From contig CAYFJI010000038.1 of assembly GCA_964343365.1 (NCBI GenBank), positions 1-18,240 of the forward strand: a stretch of 18,240 bases of DNA. Reading direction: 5' to 3'. Below, piece after piece: positions 14,785 to 18,240 of this stretch. Position 1 is the stretch's first letter. Each line of letters begins with the position of its first letter. The position numbers and the translations under genes were made by a program. The notes under the pieces are model-generated. The model searched no databases. It worked only from the letters and a program-made list of their open reading frames with translations, and was not told where the DNA came from. The DNA is from CAJXWH01 sp964343365 (GTDB lineage Bacteria > Pseudomonadota > Gammaproteobacteria > Arenicellales > UBA868).

Positions 14785-15336
14785 TCAGATATTTTTATAC
14801 TCGGAAATGAAATTTTGCTGAGGCTCAATGGAAAAATGTCGGTATTCCCCGTAGTTCGTCTTTAGAATCGTCGCGTCATTGATGCTCACATTATTTACCA
14901 GGTAATGGATCGCCTTAATGACTCCAGCATGACTAATCAGGAGTATTTTATTATCTCTTAAGTCGTTTAGAAAAGATCCGACACGAGAGCATAAAGACGA
15001 AAAGTTTTCTCCTTTAGGAAAAGTAAAATTGTAAGGGTCTGCGACCCATGCATCAATTTGATTTTTCCCAATTTCTGCCCAACTCAGTCCTTCCCATTCT
15101 CCAAAGTCTAGCTCTAAAACCCGTGGATCAATGACATAAGGTAATTTTAAGATTTCAGCAAGTCTTGTGCATCGTTTTAGAGGGCTCGTAAACACATGAT
15201 CAAAAGGTAGTGGTAACGATTCAAGAATTTGGGATTTCTGTTCCAGTAAACTATCTTTAAGATCTACATCGAGACGACCGTAGCAAATATTTGAATCAAC
15301 TAGGGGTGCTGTATGTCGTATTACGTAGAGGTCCAT
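14785..15336 (-). CDS. cobC: Alpha-ribazole phosphatase-like histidine phosphatase
   Basis: Histidine-phosphatase-superfamily enzyme, 183 aa. In the cobalamin pathway CobC removes the 5'-phosphate of alpha-ribazole phosphate or of cobalamin phosphate. The active site is complete: Arg7-His8 in the RHT motif (phospho-acceptor His8), Arg55 in TSPLKR, the acid region LELDFGEWEG (74-83) and His136 in ISHAG. The superfamily is functionally broad, so the assignment rests on context: its ATG overlaps the end of cobS by 16 bp and it closes the cobU-cobT-cobS run. It ends 33 bp from the convergent gcdH. Confidence 0.87.
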   Translation of the reverse strand: MDLYVIRHTAPLVDSNICYGRLDVDLKDSLLEQKSQILESLPLPFDHVFTSPLKRCTRLAEILKLPYVIDPRVLELDFGEWEGLSWAEIGKNQIDAWVADPYNFTFPKGENFSSLCSRVGSFLNDLRDNKILLISHAGVIKAIHYLVNNVSINDATILKTNYGEYRHFSIEPQQNFISEYKNI

Positions 15337-16100
15337 AGCAGGGCTCCCGTGAGGTAAATGATTATCTCAGTCAATTGTTGGCTAAAGCCCAAATAATCAC
15401 CTGTGTATCCCCCTAGCTGTTTTTTTGCAAATGGAATTAGAAAGAGGAGTGCTACGATCAGGGCTGCTAGCAGAAATACCGACATGTAAGATGACAAAAC
15501 AATAAGAGGAATTATTACCAATACCCCAATAAGAAGGTCCGCACGATTTACATGTTGAGCAACATGTTTAAACTTGGCCATATCTTCTATGGCAACGTAA
15601 TCAAGGCGAGATATTATTATGATAGGTGCAATACGAGACAAACATTGACCAAAAATTAACAGTTGCATAATCATTGTAGGATCGACAGAAGATATAAGTA
15701 GCAGTTTTGAAGTTAGGGCAAACCAAATACCCACTGCACCATAAACGCCGATGCGAGAATCTTTCATTATTTGTAATTTCTTATTGCGATCGAAAGCTCC
15801 AAAACTGTCGCAAGTATCGGAAAAGCCATCTTCATGAAAAAACCCAGTAAGTAACCCACTCCCTACAATAGTTATAAAAACAGAAACAGTAATAGTTGTA
15901 AACTGCGACAAAAAGATAAACGTCAGCGCACATAACAAGCCGAAAAGTAGACCAATCCAAGGAAGGTATCGTACCGAGCGCTCAAGATCACTTGTTTCAA
16001 AATTGTCCAAGGTTCCAATCGGTATACGGGTAAATGCCGAAAAACTTACTAGAAGATATTTGAATTGTTTCTTAAGAGAGTTACCGAGTTTTATAGGCAT
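15321..16100 (-). CDS. cobS: Adenosylcobinamide-GDP ribazoletransferase (cobalamin synthase)
   Basis: Integral-membrane enzyme that joins adenosylcobinamide-GDP to alpha-ribazole or its phosphate, the last assembly step of cobalamin. The product has about six hydrophobic segments and the family signature FFHEDGFSDTCDSFG (87-101; Asp91, Asp95, Asp98), followed by MKDSRIGVYG (112-121). FSAFTRIPIG (20-29) is the usual N-terminal motif. I place the start at the ATG at 16100 (MPIKLGN, 259 aa), 13 bp after the cobT stop. A longer frame begins with TTG at 16124, which would overlap cobT by 11 bp, but it has no better ribosome-binding site and adds eight residues that do not look conserved. Confidence 0.92.
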   Translation of the reverse strand: MPIKLGNSLKKQFKYLLVSFSAFTRIPIGTLDNFETSDLERSVRYLPWIGLLFGLLCALTFIFLSQFTTITVSVFITIVGSGLLTGFFHEDGFSDTCDSFGAFDRNKKLQIMKDSRIGVYGAVGIWFALTSKLLLISSVDPTMIMQLLIFGQCLSRIAPIIIISRLDYVAIEDMAKFKHVAQHVNRADLLIGVLVIIPLIVLSSYMSVFLLAALIVALLFLIPFAKKQLGGYTGDYLGFSQQLTEIIIYLTGALLWTST

Positions 16101-16113
16101 TGGAGTTGACTGC

Positions 16114-17193
16114 TTAGTTATCAAGCTTGCTTGTTATTTCCGCACTGTCGAAAGTAGCCATATGGTTGTGCAAATTGCATGCGAGTCGCACTAAAAGAGC
16201 TGAAGCTGCGGCTCCTGATCCTTCGCCTAGTCGCATATCTAAATTTAATATAGGTTTCGCGTCAAGCGCCGCTAAAATATGTTGATGACCTGGTTCAGTT
16301 GATTGATGACCAAAAATTAACCATGGTGAAATGGATTGATTAATATGACAGGCTGTCAGTGCAGCTACTGAGCTAATAAATCCATCGATTAATACTGGTA
16401 TACCACATTGGGCTGCCGATATGTAGCTACCAGTTAGTGCAGCAATTTCAAAGCCACCAAGACATCGTAATGCTTCTATTGTGGTTTCATCTTGGCGGGA
16501 CGACAAGTATTGTTTAACGGCGCTATTAACGATTTCGATTTTTTTCTTCACACCTTTTTCATTTAAGCCTGTGCCAGGACCCACTAAATTTTTTGCATCA
16601 GTTTTTAAAAGCACTGTCGCCATCGCTGCCGCTACAGTAGTGTTACCGATCCCCATTTCACCACCAATAAATAACCGAGCACCTTCGAGTTTGGCTTGAT
16701 GGACGTTCTGTTTACCTGTATGGAGGCATAATGCTAATTGATCTGTGGTCATAGCGGGAGTTTTTGTAATATTTTGTGTTTCAGCAGGAAGAGAAATGTT
16801 TGCGATATTATGAACAGCAACCCCGATATTTTTTACTGGTAATGCAACTCCTAAACAAATTACCTCTATTTTTGCGTTAAGTTCTTTTGCCATAACGTTA
16901 ATTGCGGCGCCACCGTCAGCAAAGTTCTTTATCATTTGACCAGTCACTTCCTTAGGATAGGCAGATATACCCAACTGAGTAACACCATGATTTCCAGCGA
17001 AAATAGAAATATGCATAGGATCAGGAATAGGGGTTGAGGTACCTTGCATTGCTGCTATACGAACTGATAGTTCTTCTAACCGTCCAAGAGAGCCAGCTGG
17101 TTTTGTTAGTCGAGCTTGATGATTTAAAGCATTATGAAAGTGCAACTCTGAGATTTCTTTTGCTGGTTCGTTAATCCATTTGAATTTAATCAT
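16114..17193 (-). CDS. cobT: Nicotinate-nucleotide--dimethylbenzimidazole phosphoribosyltransferase
   Basis: Activates the lower-ligand base of cobalamin by transferring phosphoribose from nicotinate mononucleotide to dimethylbenzimidazole (or a similar base), giving alpha-ribazole phosphate. At 359 aa it has normal length. Characteristic segments: LTKPAGSLGRLEEL (29-42), FAGNHGV (65-71), GGEMGIGNTT (177-186), GPGTGL (205-210), the segment IFGHQSTEPGH (293-303), and LGEGSGAA (322-329), in which Glu324 aligns with the catalytic glutamate of the Salmonella enzyme. The ATG overlaps the cobU stop in an ATGA junction (17190-17193), indicating coupled translation. Confidence 0.96.
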   Translation of the reverse strand: MIKFKWINEPAKEISELHFHNALNHQARLTKPAGSLGRLEELSVRIAAMQGTSTPIPDPMHISIFAGNHGVTQLGISAYPKEVTGQMIKNFADGGAAINVMAKELNAKIEVICLGVALPVKNIGVAVHNIANISLPAETQNITKTPAMTTDQLALCLHTGKQNVHQAKLEGARLFIGGEMGIGNTTVAAAMATVLLKTDAKNLVGPGTGLNEKGVKKKIEIVNSAVKQYLSSRQDETTIEALRCLGGFEIAALTGSYISAAQCGIPVLIDGFISSVAALTACHINQSISPWLIFGHQSTEPGHQHILAALDAKPILNLDMRLGEGSGAAASALLVRLACNLHNHMATFDSAEITSKLDN

Positions 17194-17708
17194 GTGTTAA
17201 CCCCTTTGAGGGTATGCGGTAAACCTGCAACCATAAGAATTACATTGTCTGCAATATCAGCGATTTCCTGATGTAGAAATCCAATCTCATCGCAGAAACG
17301 GCGGGAAAGAGGATCTATTGGTATTACCCCCGAGTTAGTTTCATTACTGACAAGAAGAATGTCAGATTTAGTTTTGTTTAGGCAATACATAAGCTCCTTT
17401 TTTTCTTTAGAAAGCCTATCATCGTTAGGTTCTAGCAAGAGATTTGTTATCCACAAAGTTAAGCAATCTACTATTATGCATTTGTTATGACAGTGATTTT
17501 TAATAACTCTTGCGATAGCTAGTGGCTCTTCGACAGTAGTCCAAGTTTTGCTTCTTTTTTTGCGATGATTATTTATTCTAAGAGACATTTCATTGTCACT
17601 TGGTGTAGCAGTTGCAACATACACCACACAAAGATTTGTTTCGGTTGCCAATTTTTCAGCAAATCTACTTTTGCCAGACCGAGCGCCGCCTAATATTAGT
17701 GTAATCAT
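17190..17708 (-). CDS. cobU: Bifunctional adenosylcobinamide kinase / adenosylcobinamide-phosphate guanylyltransferase
   Basis: CobU phosphorylates adenosylcobinamide and then transfers GMP to it, making the AdoCbi-GDP substrate for CobS. The 172-aa product has the P-loop LGGARSGKS (6-14), the RINNHRKKRSKTW segment (44-56) whose His48 lies where the guanylylated His of the Salmonella enzyme is expected, TVEEPL (58-63) and the Walker B-like VDCLTLWITNLL (80-91). Presence of the kinase/transferase suggests the cell can salvage cobinamide. It starts 97 bp after the ABC ATPase gene and is joined to cobT by a 4-bp overlap. The intervening spacer shows no B12-box. Confidence 0.95.
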   Translation of the reverse strand: MITLILGGARSGKSRFAEKLATETNLCVVYVATATPSDNEMSLRINNHRKKRSKTWTTVEEPLAIARVIKNHCHNKCIIVDCLTLWITNLLLEPNDDRLSKEKKELMYCLNKTKSDILLVSNETNSGVIPIDPLSRRFCDEIGFLHQEIADIADNVILMVAGLPHTLKGVNT

Positions 17709-17805
17709 TAATTTTAAATGATGTATTAAATAGAAAATTGTTGTATGTTGTATTTCGGTGTGAGTAGGAAATCAAATAAAAAATTTTTGCTAATTAATGT
17801 TATCG

Positions 17806-18240
17806 CTAGGCAGGAATAAAGAAATGGCTCCCATTAGCTAGATGTCTACTTAGTGGATAACCATACAACCGGCTAAAGTTTTTTTCTGTTGCTAATTCAG
17901 ACGCACTGCCATAAGCGCACTCACCATCACCGAAAAGTAATAAAAGATGATCACTGAATCTAAGTGCGAGATTGATATCGTGCATTACCATAATTACCGT
18001 TCGATTTTGCTCACGCCAATCATTGATTAGTCGACCGAGAACTTCGACTTGATAATGAAGGTCAAGATGATTGACTGGCTCATCAAGCAAAAGTAGCCGT
18101 GTGCTTTGTAATATTAGCGCAGCGAGATCTACCCGGCGTCTTTCTCCTCCTGAAAGAGAGTCTAGTGTCCGATGCTCCATTCCTTCTAAGTCCATTCGAC
18201 TTAACTCATTAAGCGCCATTTCAATATCTTTTTTTTCTTC
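17806..18240 (-). CDS. btuD: ABC transporter ATP-binding protein, probably vitamin B12 import (BtuD-like), 5' end outside window
   Basis: C-terminal ~144 residues of an ATPase of the FecE/HmuV/BtuD importer group. Visible are the signature LSGGERRR, Walker B LLLLDEP followed by the D-loop NHLD, and the switch His in MVMHD. Walker A lies upstream of the window. The frame remains open to the last base (residues EEKKDIE before the internal Met at 18219), so that ATG is not the start. The tail (SRLYGYPL... GSHFFIPA) resembles importers for corrinoids, haem or siderophores. The B12 assignment rests on its position directly before cobU on the same strand; haem or iron transport cannot be excluded from the domain alone. 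Confidence 0.8.
   Translation of the reverse strand, partial: EEKKDIEMALNELSRMDLEGMEHRTLDSLSGGERRRVDLAALILQSTRLLLLDEPVNHLDLHYQVEVLGRLINDWREQNRTVIMVMHDINLALRFSDHLLLLFGDGECAYGSASELATEKNFSRLYGYPLSRHLANGSHFFIPA

Noticed and set aside
17709..17805. Possible cobalamin riboswitch before cobU
   Set aside because: The 97-bp AT-rich gap is too short and has no B12-box-like sequence on the minus strand.

Overview
The window is an AT-rich, gene-dense stretch of a gammaproteobacterial chromosome. ParC, IF-1, L28, L33, DapE, YfcG-type GST and GcdH all read like gammaproteobacterial proteins. The run coaBC-dut-algC is an order known from Pseudomonas and relatives, while the low G+C points away from Pseudomonas itself, perhaps to an uncultured aquatic lineage. 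This placement is inference from protein resemblance and gene order only. I see no insertion sequence, integrase, CRISPR array, tRNA, rRNA, phage gene or defence gene. No intergenic gap reaches 300 bp; the largest are 5985-6260 (276 bp) and 3842-4086 (245 bp).

Layout. 1-782 (+) is the 3' part of parC (topoisomerase IV subunit A). It converges on a minus-strand set read coaBC, dut, algC (3841 down to 798): coenzyme A synthesis, dUTP removal and a phosphomannomutase/phosphoglucomutase for envelope sugars. Divergent from coaBC is the ribosomal pair rpmB-rpmG (4087-4497, +); the second gene is only 51 codons. Then come, on the minus strand, infA followed by a membrane fatty-acid desaturase, a nu-class glutathione transferase (+), dapE (-) for lysine and peptidoglycan precursors, and a GhrA-type 2-hydroxyacid dehydrogenase (+).

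9329-13380 is a tight minus-strand set of four envelope genes, read TerC/YjbE-type membrane protein, Sel1-repeat/SH3 periplasmic protein, TPR periplasmic protein, and L,D-transpeptidase-like YkuD enzyme. Gaps are 29 and 31 bp, and the last two genes overlap by 10 bp. Divergent from it is a glutaryl-CoA dehydrogenase gene (13582-14751, +).

14785-18240 (-) is a cobalamin set read ABC ATPase (BtuD-like, cut by the window edge), cobU, cobT, cobS, cobC. Together these would import a corrinoid and build the lower (nucleotide) loop: CobU activates cobinamide, CobT makes alpha-ribazole phosphate, CobS joins the two, and CobC removes the phosphate. No corrin-ring genes are visible, which fits salvage of imported corrinoids, although genes beyond the edge cannot be seen.

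Most of the window is ordinary housekeeping sequence. The least explained part is the four-gene envelope set: a YkuD enzyme with a non-standard active-site motif next to an SH3 protein built by internal duplication. I do not see a clearly new biological system here.
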